Origin: an uncultured Elusimicrobia bacterium | Lineage (GTDB): Bacteria; Elusimicrobiota; Elusimicrobia; Elusimicrobiales; UBA9959 | Assembly: GCA_937870775.1 (NCBI GenBank) | Contig: CALMZU010000180.1 | Location: 1-38,006 of the forward strand | Direction: 5' to 3' | DNA length: 38,006 bases | Shown: positions 27,497-36,189 of the stretch, piece after piece | Layout: the number at the start of each line of letters is the position of its first letter | Numbering within the stretch: the stretch's first letter is position 1 | Position numbers and translations under genes: made by a program | Notes under the pieces: generated by a model | Told to the model about the DNA's origin: nothing | What the model saw: only the letters and a program-made list of their open reading frames with translations | The model's database searches: none

Positions 27497-28813
27497 ATGG
27501 CATATTTCAAAAAATTGAAAGCGGACCTCGCCGCGGCGGCGTCCGGCGGCATTATCACGCCCGAGCAGGCCGACAAGGTCTGGCAGGACGCCTACGCCCG
27601 CCGCCCCATGGCCGGCTTCAAGGCCGTGCATTTCATAGCGGCCGCCGCCGGTCTCTTCATAGCGCTGGGCTTCATACTGGTGGCCGCGCATAACTGGGAC
27701 AAGCTCGGCGCCATGCTGAAGATGGGCGTTTTCCTGCTGCTCCTCGCCGGCGTGGCCGAGGCCGCCTTGCGGCTGGACGAAAAGCCCGCCGCCGCCATCC
27801 CCCTCGAGACCCTCTGGTTCTTCATGCCTATACTGGGGATCGGGCTTTACGCGCAGATCTTCAACCTGAGCGGCGACCCGGTGAAGCCCTACCTCGCCTG
27901 GGCCGCGCTGTCCGCGCCGCTGGCGCTGCTGTCGCGCCGGCCGCTGGCGGCCAGCCTGAATTCCATACTGCTTTTCACCGTGCTGTTCTGGGGCACGCTG
28001 AACCAGGCCAGCCTGCTCTCTCTCACCTCCGGCTACGGCCGCCCGCCGCAGCCGCTCTGGCACTGGGCCGCGGCCCTGGCCGTGCTGGCCGCCGGCGCGG
28101 CGCTGTACCCCGGCCGCAAGACCGGCCTGCCGCTGGGCGCGGCCTGCGTCTGGACCTTCATCATGCTGGCGGCTGATACCGCGCTGAAGACCGGTTCCGG
28201 CACGCTGCTGCTGATGGCCGGCATGTCGCTTTCGGTGCTGTGGCTGGCCTGGGGCGGCCCCGCCGACGAGCTGCGCACCGGCCTGCCGCTCAAGATCTGG
28301 CTGGGTTCCGTTTACATGATGACCTTCTTCTGGCACCACACCGCCGGCGCGAGGGAACTTTTCCACGGCGCCACCTGGGCCGGCGCCGTTGCGGCCTGGG
28401 TCCTTTTCGCCGGCGCGCTGCTCACCATAGCCCTGCGCGGACAGCGGCTGCTGCCCGGCGGCAAGCAGGCCGACATGATCTCGAAGCTGCTGCTGGCCGT
28501 TTCGGTGCTGTCCTCCTTCCTGCTCTTCGGCGCCGACGACGTACAGCTGAAGGTGCTGGCCGCGCTGGCCAACTTCATACTGATAGCCTACGGCGCCGCC
28601 TGCATAGTGGGCGGCTCGGAGAACGCCGACGAGAAGGCCATAAACCGCGGCGTGCTGGTGATCACCCTCACCGCCATAACCCGCTTCGTGGACCTGTTCG
28701 GCGGCCTGCTGGCAAGCGGCGAGGCCTTCATAGTCACCGGCCTGGCTTTCGCGGCCCTGGCCTATTTCATCAATAAGGGCAGGAAGGCCCTTATAGAGGC
28801 GGCTAAGAAATGA
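27497..28813 (+). CDS. DUF2157 domain membrane protein
   Basis: N-terminal ASGGIITPEQADKVWQDAYARRP then a polytopic membrane region (FIAAAAGLFIALGFILVAAHNWDKLGAMLKMG...); ATG at 27497. Confidence 0.82.
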   Translation: MAYFKKLKADLAAAASGGIITPEQADKVWQDAYARRPMAGFKAVHFIAAAAGLFIALGFILVAAHNWDKLGAMLKMGVFLLLLAGVAEAALRLDEKPAAAIPLETLWFFMPILGIGLYAQIFNLSGDPVKPYLAWAALSAPLALLSRRPLAASLNSILLFTVLFWGTLNQASLLSLTSGYGRPPQPLWHWAAALAVLAAGAALYPGRKTGLPLGAACVWTFIMLAADTALKTGSGTLLLMAGMSLSVLWLAWGGPADELRTGLPLKIWLGSVYMMTFFWHHTAGARELFHGATWAGAVAAWVLFAGALLTIALRGQRLLPGGKQADMISKLLLAVSVLSSFLLFGADDVQLKVLAALANFILIAYGAACIVGGSENADEKAINRGVLVITLTAITRFVDLFGGLLASGEAFIVTGLAFAALAYFINKGRKALIEAAKK

Positions 28814-29325
28814 CCGGCCAGCAAAAGCTCCGCGTTTTCCTCGGCGCCCAGCTCCTGTTCTTCGCCGCCTGGGGCGCCTGGCTGATGTATTCCCGCTCGG
28901 CCGCTTCCGCCGAATTCGCGCTGGACACCGTGCCGGTCGACCCCAGGGACCTGGCCAGCGGCACCTACGTGGCGCTGAACTACCAGATCTCCTCCCCCGA
29001 AGCCTGCCGCCCGCTGCTCGAAGCCGGCGCCGCCGAGGCTTTCGTCGAGCTTAAGGACAGCGGCCGCCGCCAGAACACCGCCGCCGGCACGCTCCCGGTT
29101 TACCAGGCCGCGGGCTGCGCCGCCGCCCCGGGCGCCGGGGTCTGGGCCCGCGCCGAGATATACGGCGGCTTCGCCGGGCGCATCAACGCGCGCTACGGGA
29201 TAGAACGCTTTTACGTCAACGAGAACGACCCGCTGAAGAACTCGGCGGCGGGCTCGGTGGCGGCCAGGGTTAAGCTCGGGCGGGGCAACCGCCTGACCAT
29301 CCTCGGCCTCGAAAAAAAGATCTGA
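28810..29325 (+). CDS. GDYXXLXY-family protein
   Basis: ATGA overlap with the DUF2157 gene; DPRDLASGTYVALNYQIS (variant GDYxxLxY) and YGIERFYVNEND. Confidence 0.82.
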   Translation: MTGQQKLRVFLGAQLLFFAAWGAWLMYSRSAASAEFALDTVPVDPRDLASGTYVALNYQISSPEACRPLLEAGAAEAFVELKDSGRRQNTAAGTLPVYQAAGCAAAPGAGVWARAEIYGGFAGRINARYGIERFYVNENDPLKNSAAGSVAARVKLGRGNRLTILGLEKKI

Positions 29326-29327
29326 AA

Positions 29328-29386
29328 CGCCGGCGGACGCCAGTCCGTATTGCCTCCCGCCGGCGCGAGCCGCCCGGGCGGTTCGC
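29328..29386. repeat. Two inverted repeats sharing one base in the pyrB leader
   Basis: CGCCGGCGG (29328-29336)/CCGCCGGCG (29357-29365), and GCGAGCCGCC-CG-GGCGGTTCGC (29365-29386, one G-U). Confidence 0.7.
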
Positions 29387-29405
29387 CCTAAAAAAAGGAG
29401 CCCAC

Positions 29406-30464
29406 ATGCAGAGAACTCAGGAGATGACCAGCGTGCAGCCGGACTGGGAGACCTTTCACGCCCTTCCCGAAAGCGAGAAGATACCGTTCTTCTCCCGCGA
29501 CGGGCGCATGTACGACTGCCTGTTCGCGCAGCAGTTGAACCGGAACCTGCTGGAGCACCTTTTCAAGGTGGCCGACCGGCTGCGCGACGTCACGCAACAG
29601 AAGGCCGGGGCGGACCACGTCTCGTCCCTGCTCTCGGACAAGCGCGCCATGCTCTACTTCGCCCAGCCCTCCACGCGCACGTTCATGTCCTTCCTGAACG
29701 CCTGCCATATCATGGGCCTCAAGACCAGCGAGATCCGCGACACCAGCACCTCCTCCGAGGTGAAGGGCGAGACGCCCGAGGACACGGTGCGCACCTTCTC
29801 GAGCTACGTCGACATGATCATCATGCGCCACCCGGCGCCCGGCTTCGTCGAGAAGACCGCCTGGCTGATGAACCGCACCGGCCGCCCGGTGCCGGTCTTG
29901 AACGGCGGCTCCGGCAAGGACCAGCACCCCACGCAGGCGCTGCTGGACGTCTACACGCTGTACCGCAGCTTCAACGGCGACCTGGACAACAAGCGCATAG
30001 TGATGGTGGGCGACCTGAAGCGCGGCCGCACGGTGCGCTCGCTCTCCTACCTGATGCGCAACTACAAGAACCCCAGCCTGGTCTACGTCTCGCCGAAAGA
30101 GTTCAGGATGGAGGCCGACATACTGGAGTTCCTCAGGCGCAACAACATAAAGCACGAGGAGACCGAGGACTTCCGCGGCGCGCTCAGCGGCGCCGACGCC
30201 GTGTACATGACCCGCATACAGGACGAGCACGACAAGAACGGCGAGTCGAAGGGCGTGGACTACTCGCCCTTCTACTTCAAGAAGGAGCACCTCGGCCTGA
30301 TAAAGAAGAGCTGCGTCATCATGCACCCGCTGCCCCGCCGCCACGAGATAGAGGTGGCCGTGGACGACGACCCGCGCGCCATGTACTGGCGCCAGGAACG
30401 CAACGGCATGTGGGCCCGCGCCGCCCTGATCTCCTACGTCTTCGGCGTCGACGAGAGGATATAG
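29406..30464 (+). CDS. pyrB: Aspartate carbamoyltransferase
   Basis: PSTRTFMSF, DQHPTQALLDVYT, VGDLKRGRTVRSLSYL, MHPLPRRHEIEVAVDDDPRAMYWRQERNGMWARAALI; SD aaaggag. Confidence 0.88.
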   Translation: MQRTQEMTSVQPDWETFHALPESEKIPFFSRDGRMYDCLFAQQLNRNLLEHLFKVADRLRDVTQQKAGADHVSSLLSDKRAMLYFAQPSTRTFMSFLNACHIMGLKTSEIRDTSTSSEVKGETPEDTVRTFSSYVDMIIMRHPAPGFVEKTAWLMNRTGRPVPVLNGGSGKDQHPTQALLDVYTLYRSFNGDLDNKRIVMVGDLKRGRTVRSLSYLMRNYKNPSLVYVSPKEFRMEADILEFLRRNNIKHEETEDFRGALSGADAVYMTRIQDEHDKNGESKGVDYSPFYFKKEHLGLIKKSCVIMHPLPRRHEIEVAVDDDPRAMYWRQERNGMWARAALISYVFGVDERI

Positions 30465-30501
30465 CGGGGAAATAATCGAGTTATCGAGCAGCGTCCCCTA
30501 A

Positions 30502-30537
30502 AATAAAAAGGCCGCCCGGAGGCGGCCTTTTTATTTA
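30502..30537. terminator. Bidirectional rho-independent terminator
   Basis: AAATAAAAAGGCCGCC-CGGA-GGCGGCCTTTTTATTT between convergent genes. Confidence 0.9.
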
Positions 30538-30545
30538 CTTTACTT

Positions 30546-32819
30546 TTAGTCGGTGAGGGTGGAGGGGTCGGCGAAGCGGTCGCGCATCTGGTTGACCTCG
30601 GAGATCGTCTTGTCGAAGTTGTTGTCGCGATCGTTGAAGAACTCGTAGGTCTGGGTCACGTCGGCCTCGCCCTTCACGCGCTTGTCGGTGTGCACGTACA
30701 CCGAGGCGGAGATGTCGGAGGGGTTCACCAGCTGCACCACGACCTTCAGGAAGTCCTCGTAGCCCAGGCCGCTCTTGCCGCCGCCGGCCGCCACCTTGGA
30801 GAAGCGCTCGGACTGGTCCTTCCAGTTGGAGGCGTTCTTCACGGAGGAGATATCGCGTATAACCTGGGTGGCCGCGTAGGCCAGGTTGCGCACGATGTCC
30901 AGGGGGTTGGTGCCGTTGTCGTAGTTGTCGAAGGCGCTCACGCCCAGGCGCTTCTGCACGGCCTTGTAATCGTAGTCGACCTTGCCTTCCTTGTCGATGG
31001 TGAACAGGTCCATCACCTTGTCGACGATCTCGCTCTCGACCTCGCGCATCACGTTCATATAGGCCTTCATGATGGCCTGCGCCGGGGCGAAGATGATCTC
31101 CTGCACGCCGCGCTCGTTGATCATCAGCTTGAAGCTCATCACCGCGCTCTTATAGGTCTTGGAAGGGGTGGTCTCGAAGCCGTCGGCGTCCGTCTCGGAA
31201 GGGAGCGGCGGGAAGATCTCGGTGGAGGGCAGGGTGTTGGCAAGGTCGGTGCCGTTGCCGTTCACGCCCACGTAGCGCAGAACGCCGTTGGCCTTCTCCA
31301 GCATGTAGCGGGCGGTGCCGTCGCCTTCCTTCACGAAGCCTTCGTACTGCTGGTACAGGAAGGCCGGGCGGGTGGCGGTGCCGTCGGTGCTCTCCTTGTT
31401 GATCACGTAGACGTTCTTGTTGGAATCGTACTTCATCACCTTGCCGACGAAGGGGATGTTGAGCGAGCTGCCGTTGGAGGTGCGGGCGTTCTGCTGCACG
31501 TGTATGGTCTCGCCGTCCTTCTCCAGCGACTGGTAGCGGTTGTAGGAGGAAGCCCAGGTGGTGTCGTGGGTGTGGATGACCGGCACCTGTATGTGCAGGT
31601 TGTTGGAGGTGCCGTGGTAGATGTCGGTGCCGGCGAAGGAAGGGGAGGCGCCGAGGGCGCTGCCGGCCGCGGTGGCCGCGCCGGCCAGCTCGCCGACGCC
31701 GCTGGAGGCCTGGTCTTCCTCGGAGAAGTGGTTGAACTTCAGGCCCATCTCTATGAAGCGCTTCAGGATGCCGAAGTCGCCGCGCAGGAACTTAACCAGG
31801 TTGTCCATCTGCTGGGGATCGTTGGCGTCCAGCAGGAACTCTATCATCAGTTTCTTGCCGACGGTCTTGGAATGGCCGAAGGAGAGCTTGGCGGCCAGGT
31901 ACTCGTTGATCTCCTTGGAAACCTGCCTGTTGATCTCCTTGTTGAGCAGCTTGGACACGGCGTTCTCGCCGCCGATAAGGCCCAGGTCCACCATCGGGAT
32001 CTCCACGGTGCCGGCCGACACGCCGACGCTGCGGACCATCACGCGGTCCAGGCGCATGCGCAGGCGGAGGGTGTCCTTGTCCATGCGGTAAAGGGTAACG
32101 GAGGGCTTGGAGTCGCGGCTCTGGCCGGCCGACACGGAAACGTTCAGGACCTCGCTCAAGGTGGCGCCGGCGCCCACGCTGAAGCCGAAGTGCAGGGTGA
32201 CGGGCAGCTTCCAGATCTCGCCCACGGCCATGCCGGTTATGCGCTTCTCGTTGACGGGGAGTACGGTCTTGACCTGGTAAAGCTTAACAAGGGTGTCCAG
32301 CTCGCGGCAGTACTTGTCGCTCTCGAGCGGGCGCACCACTATGGAGGTGCCCTCGGCCTTGGCCGAGACGCTGACGTTCACCGGCAGGGAGCCGCCGGGG
32401 TTGGCCACCTCGTGGCCGTAGGAACCGCCCACGCTCACGCCCACCTCGTCTATCAGGGCCACCTTCTCGCTGGGGAGCTTCTTAAGGTAGCGCTTGAACT
32501 TGCCGCCCACCACAAGGGCGTCGCCGGCCAGCTTGCCGTCCTCGTTGAGCTTTATCTGCGCCTGCTTGCAGATGCCGTCCACGGTGTCTTCCTTGAGGTT
32601 CTCCCAGAAATGAGCGAACTCGGCCGACAGGCCGCCGGTGGAGGCGGTGGACACGGTGGGGGCCTTGATGTCGGCCGAGGAGGCCTTCAGGCCGTTCACC
32701 ATGTCGCCGAGCGAGCCGACGCCGCGATCGAAGTCGAAAGCGGCGGCGGAAGAGGCCAACAGGGCTACGGAGAACAACGCGGAGGAGATACCGAGGAACG
32801 TGGGTTTGGTATTTCGCAT
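30546..32819 (-). CDS. Large secreted protein of unknown function (about 757 aa)
   Basis: Signal peptide MRNTKPTFLGISSALFSVALLASSAAAFDF at ATG 32819; no recognised domain; downstream terminator. Confidence 0.82.
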   Translation of the reverse strand: MRNTKPTFLGISSALFSVALLASSAAAFDFDRGVGSLGDMVNGLKASSADIKAPTVSTASTGGLSAEFAHFWENLKEDTVDGICKQAQIKLNEDGKLAGDALVVGGKFKRYLKKLPSEKVALIDEVGVSVGGSYGHEVANPGGSLPVNVSVSAKAEGTSIVVRPLESDKYCRELDTLVKLYQVKTVLPVNEKRITGMAVGEIWKLPVTLHFGFSVGAGATLSEVLNVSVSAGQSRDSKPSVTLYRMDKDTLRLRMRLDRVMVRSVGVSAGTVEIPMVDLGLIGGENAVSKLLNKEINRQVSKEINEYLAAKLSFGHSKTVGKKLMIEFLLDANDPQQMDNLVKFLRGDFGILKRFIEMGLKFNHFSEEDQASSGVGELAGAATAAGSALGASPSFAGTDIYHGTSNNLHIQVPVIHTHDTTWASSYNRYQSLEKDGETIHVQQNARTSNGSSLNIPFVGKVMKYDSNKNVYVINKESTDGTATRPAFLYQQYEGFVKEGDGTARYMLEKANGVLRYVGVNGNGTDLANTLPSTEIFPPLPSETDADGFETTPSKTYKSAVMSFKLMINERGVQEIIFAPAQAIMKAYMNVMREVESEIVDKVMDLFTIDKEGKVDYDYKAVQKRLGVSAFDNYDNGTNPLDIVRNLAYAATQVIRDISSVKNASNWKDQSERFSKVAAGGGKSGLGYEDFLKVVVQLVNPSDISASVYVHTDKRVKGEADVTQTYEFFNDRDNNFDKTISEVNQMRDRFADPSTLTD

Positions 32820-32825
32820 GTAGAT

Positions 32826-32831
32826 AGTATA
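32826..32831 (-). promoter_or_regulatory. Candidate -10 (TATACT) of a leaderless transcript for 30546..32819
   Basis: Minus strand TATACT-ATCTAC-ATG; 6-nt spacing and no SD. Confidence 0.6.
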
Positions 32832-32910
32832 GCGTTCCCCGGCCTTTTTCATAAGAGGCCGAGTGCCTATATTCCCGATGTTTTAAGGCCTATGAAAACC
32901 GAGCCCGGCA

Positions 32911-32953
32911 GGGCCCAGGCGGCCTAGGCCCTTGGGACCGGCCGCCTGGGCCC
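32911..32953. repeat. 14-bp perfect inverted repeat
   Basis: GGGCCCAGGCGGCC (32911-32924) / GGCCGCCTGGGCCC (32940-32953), 15-nt loop. Confidence 0.85.
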
Positions 32954-32956
32954 AAG

Positions 32957-32988
32957 CAAAAGGCCCCGGTCGCCCGGGGCCTTTCTTC
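32957..32988 (-). terminator. Rho-independent terminator downstream of phosphoketolase
   Basis: Minus strand GAAAGGCCCCGGGCGACCGGGGCCTTTT. Confidence 0.8.
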
Positions 32989-33013
32989 GCAAGGTTATTT
33001 ATATACGCCCGCG

Positions 33014-35392
33014 TTAACGGGGCGCCTTCCACTTCCAGTTCTTCACCTCCGGCATGTCCTCGCCGTGCTCGTATATATATTCCTTGTGGTCCACCAGCTT
33101 GTCCCGCATCTCCTGCTTCAGGTAGTCGCCGCGGCCGCCAAGCTGCGGCAGCCGGTCTATGGCGTCCTCCACCAGGTGGAAGCGGTCCATGTCGTTCATC
33201 ACGGCCATGTCGAAAGGCGTGGTGATGGCGCCCTCCTCCTTGTAGCCGCGCACGTGTATGTTGCCGTGGTTGGTCCGGCGGTAGGTCAGGCGGTGTATCA
33301 GCCAGGGGTAGCCGTGGTAGGCGAAGATCACCGGCTTGTCCTTGGTGAACAGCGCGTCGAAGTCCCCGTCCGAAAGCCCGTGCGGGTGCTCGCCGGCCGG
33401 CTGCAGCCGCATCAGGTCCACCACGTTCACCACGCGTATCTTAAGCTCCGGCAGCCGCTCGCGCAGTATGGAAACCGCCGCCAGCGTCTCCAGCGTGGGC
33501 ACGTCGCCGGCGCAGGCCATCACCAGGTCCGGCTCATGGCCGTTGTCGTTGCCGGCCCAGGGCCAGATGCCTATGCCCGACGTGCAGTGCCGCACCGCGG
33601 CGTCCATGTCCAGCCACTGCGGGGCCGCGTGCTTGCCGGCCACCACCACGTTCACGTAATGGCGGCTCCTCAGGCAATGGTCCATCACCGAGAGCAGGCA
33701 GTTGGAATCGGGCGGCAGGTAGACGCGCACGATGGAAGCCTTCTTGTTCACCACGTGGTCTATAAAGCCCGGGTCCTGGTGGGTGAAGCCGTTCTGGTCC
33801 TGGCGCCACACATGCGAGGCCAGCAGGTAGTTGAGCGAAGCCACCTTGCGGCGCCACGGCAGGCCCAGCGTAACCTTAAGCCACTTGGCGTGCTGGTTGA
33901 ACATCGAGTCCACTATGTGTATGAAGGCCTCGTAGCTGTTCAGCAGGCCGTGGCGGCCGGTGAGCAAATAGCCCTCCAGCCAGCCTTCGCACTGGTGCTC
34001 GCTCAGCATCTCCAGTATGCGGCCGTCGCGGGCCTGGCCGTCGTCGGTCTTTATGATGTCGCCCATCCACTGCCGCTGCGTCACCTCGAAGAGGCCGGTC
34101 AGCCTGTTGGAGGCCGTCTCGTCGGGGCCGAACACGCGGAAGTTGCGTGACTGGTCGTTAAGCCTGGTCACGTCGCGCAGGAAATTGCCCAGCACGCGGG
34201 TGTCCTCGGCCTCGACGGAACCGGGGAAAGGCACCTTCACCGCGTAATCGCGGAAGTCGGGCATGCGCAGGTCGCGCAGCAGTATGCCGCCGTTGGCGTG
34301 CGGGTTGGAGCCCATGCGGCGCGCGCCCTTGGGCGCCAGCGCGGCGAGCTCCGGCTTCAGCCTGCCTTCCTTGTCGAAGAGCTCCTGCGGCTTATAGCTC
34401 TTCATCCATTTCTCGAGCAGCTTCAGGTGCGCGGGCTTGGCCGCCAGCTCCGAGAGCGGCACCTGGTGGGACCTGTAGGTGTCCTCCACCGGCTTGCCGT
34501 CCACTTCCTTCGGGCCGGTCCAGCCCTTGGGCGTCTTCAGCACTATCATGGGCCAGCGCGGGCGGTCCTTAACGCCGTGCTCGCGGGCGTCACCCTGTAT
34601 TTTCTTTATCGAGGTTATGGCCTCGTCCACGGCGGCGGCCATGGCCCGGTGCATGGGCATGGGGTCGCTGCCTTCCACGAAGATGGGCTCCCAGCCGCAG
34701 CCGCGGAAGAACTGTTCCTGCTCCTCGCGGCTGATGCGGGCGAACACCGTGGGGTTGGCTATCTTGTAGCCGTTCAAATGCAGTATCGGCAGCACCGCGC
34801 CGTCGGTGGCGGGGTTCAGGAACTTGTTGGAATGCCACGACGTAGCCAGCGGCCCGGTCTCGGCCTCGCCGTCGCCCACAACGCAGGCCACTATCAGCCC
34901 CGGGTTGTCGAAGGCCGCGCCGAAGGAATGGCTGAGCGAATAGCCCAGCTCGCCGCCCTCGTGTATGGAGCCGGGGGTCTCGGCGCCCACGTGGCTGGGC
35001 ACGCCGCCGGGGAAGGAGAACTGCTTGAACAGCCTCTTTATGCCCAGCTCGTCCTGGCTGACGTTCGGGTAGATCTCGCTGTAGGTGCCTTCAAGGTAAG
35101 TGTGCGAGGTCAGGGCCGGGCCGCCGTGGCCGGGGCCGGAGATGTAGATCATGTCCAGGTCGTACTGGTTTATGGCGCGGTTCAGATGGGTATAGATGAA
35201 GGTCTGGCCCGGCGTGGTGCCCCAGTGCCCCAGCAGGCGCGGCTTTATATGCTTGAGCGCCAGCGGTTCCTTAAGCAGCGGGTTGTCGTAAAGATATATC
35301 TGGCCCACCGACAGGTAGTTGGAGGCGCGCCAGTAGGCGTCCATCTTCTCCAGCAGGTCCTGCGGCAGCGCCGTCTTCTCGTTCTTTTTCAT
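33014..35392 (-). CDS. Phosphoketolase (xylulose-5-phosphate/fructose-6-phosphate)
   Basis: [112 protein letters not shown] aggagg. Confidence 0.97.
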   Translation of the reverse strand: MKKNEKTALPQDLLEKMDAYWRASNYLSVGQIYLYDNPLLKEPLALKHIKPRLLGHWGTTPGQTFIYTHLNRAINQYDLDMIYISGPGHGGPALTSHTYLEGTYSEIYPNVSQDELGIKRLFKQFSFPGGVPSHVGAETPGSIHEGGELGYSLSHSFGAAFDNPGLIVACVVGDGEAETGPLATSWHSNKFLNPATDGAVLPILHLNGYKIANPTVFARISREEQEQFFRGCGWEPIFVEGSDPMPMHRAMAAAVDEAITSIKKIQGDAREHGVKDRPRWPMIVLKTPKGWTGPKEVDGKPVEDTYRSHQVPLSELAAKPAHLKLLEKWMKSYKPQELFDKEGRLKPELAALAPKGARRMGSNPHANGGILLRDLRMPDFRDYAVKVPFPGSVEAEDTRVLGNFLRDVTRLNDQSRNFRVFGPDETASNRLTGLFEVTQRQWMGDIIKTDDGQARDGRILEMLSEHQCEGWLEGYLLTGRHGLLNSYEAFIHIVDSMFNQHAKWLKVTLGLPWRRKVASLNYLLASHVWRQDQNGFTHQDPGFIDHVVNKKASIVRVYLPPDSNCLLSVMDHCLRSRHYVNVVVAGKHAAPQWLDMDAAVRHCTSGIGIWPWAGNDNGHEPDLVMACAGDVPTLETLAAVSILRERLPELKIRVVNVVDLMRLQPAGEHPHGLSDGDFDALFTKDKPVIFAYHGYPWLIHRLTYRRTNHGNIHVRGYKEEGAITTPFDMAVMNDMDRFHLVEDAIDRLPQLGGRGDYLKQEMRDKLVDHKEYIYEHGEDMPEVKNWKWKAPR

Positions 35393-35440
35393 TCTGCCTC
35401 CTTGGCTCTAAGCGGATTCTATTAAACCTCCGCCCCTTTT

Positions 35441-36082
35441 TCAATCCTTATGCGGCAGGCCGCGCCGCTGCCAGGCCAGAGCCGCGCGGGCGGCTATAAG
35501 CCCGGCGAGGAACAGCCCCATGAGCGGCCAGGCCGAGTCCCCGCCCACGGCCGGCGAGGCCGCGGCGAAGCGCACCATGTCGCCGCCGTCGCGCGGCTCC
35601 ACGGCCTGCGAGCGCGGCGCCGAACCGGGGCGGGCCAGGCCCGGCAGGTAGACCATGCGCAGCGTGCCCTGCCGCACGCGGCAGTTCACGGCGGGCTTGT
35701 CCTCGCAGGCGTAGCCGCCGTACACGTTCACGCGCAGCGCCGAAACCGCCGCTCCGGCGGCCAGCAGCGCCAGCAGCAGGCCGAAGCTGAAAGTGAGCGC
35801 CCGCGCCTCGGGCGAGCCATCGCCGCCCGGCCTGAAGCCCGCGGCCTTAATACAGCCGCGCGGCAGGGCGCCGGAAAAGAAAAGATATATCAGCAAGCCG
35901 GCCGAGCAGGCCAGCCACAGCCAGGCGCCGGCGGCCAGCGCCCCGGACAGTTCATAAAGCTTCGCCAGCACCGGCGGGCGGGCCAGCATCTGCCCTTCGC
36001 CGCCGGCCAATTGCAGCCCGAAAGAAAGAGCGAGGCCGGCCAGCGAACAAGCGGCGGCGGACCAGATCAGCGTCTTCTTCAT
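35441..36082 (-). CDS. Membrane protein of unknown function
   Basis: About four hydrophobic segments; ATG 36082 with SD aaaggag; no recognised family. Confidence 0.7.
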   Translation of the reverse strand: MKKTLIWSAAACSLAGLALSFGLQLAGGEGQMLARPPVLAKLYELSGALAAGAWLWLACSAGLLIYLFFSGALPRGCIKAAGFRPGGDGSPEARALTFSFGLLLALLAAGAAVSALRVNVYGGYACEDKPAVNCRVRQGTLRMVYLPGLARPGSAPRSQAVEPRDGGDMVRFAAASPAVGGDSAWPLMGLFLAGLIAARAALAWQRRGLPHKD

Positions 36083-36137
36083 GGAACTCCTTTCCTCTCC
36101 CCGCTAAATTCTACTATTTTCTCCGGCGGCTCCGCCG

Positions 36138-36166
36138 TGGACAAAGCCGTATTATTTGTTTAGAAT
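36138..36166 (+). promoter_or_regulatory. Sigma70-type promoter TGGACA-N17-TAGAAT
   Basis: TGGACA 36138-36143, 17-nt spacer, TAGAAT 36161-36166; SD aaggag before ATG 36190. Confidence 0.65.
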
Positions 36167-36189
36167 AAATCTACCTTAAGGAGCCAACC

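Noticed and set aside
29340-29386. PyrR-binding loop or TPP/pyrimidine riboswitch in the pyrB leader
   Set aside because: The sequence AGTCCGTATTGCCTCC only loosely resembles a PyrR site; not enough to name an element, so only the hairpins are reported.
30690-32927. 745-aa + strand ORF opposite the secreted orphan
   Set aside because: His/Val/Gly/Leu-rich shadow; the minus strand has a signal peptide, terminator and candidate promoter.
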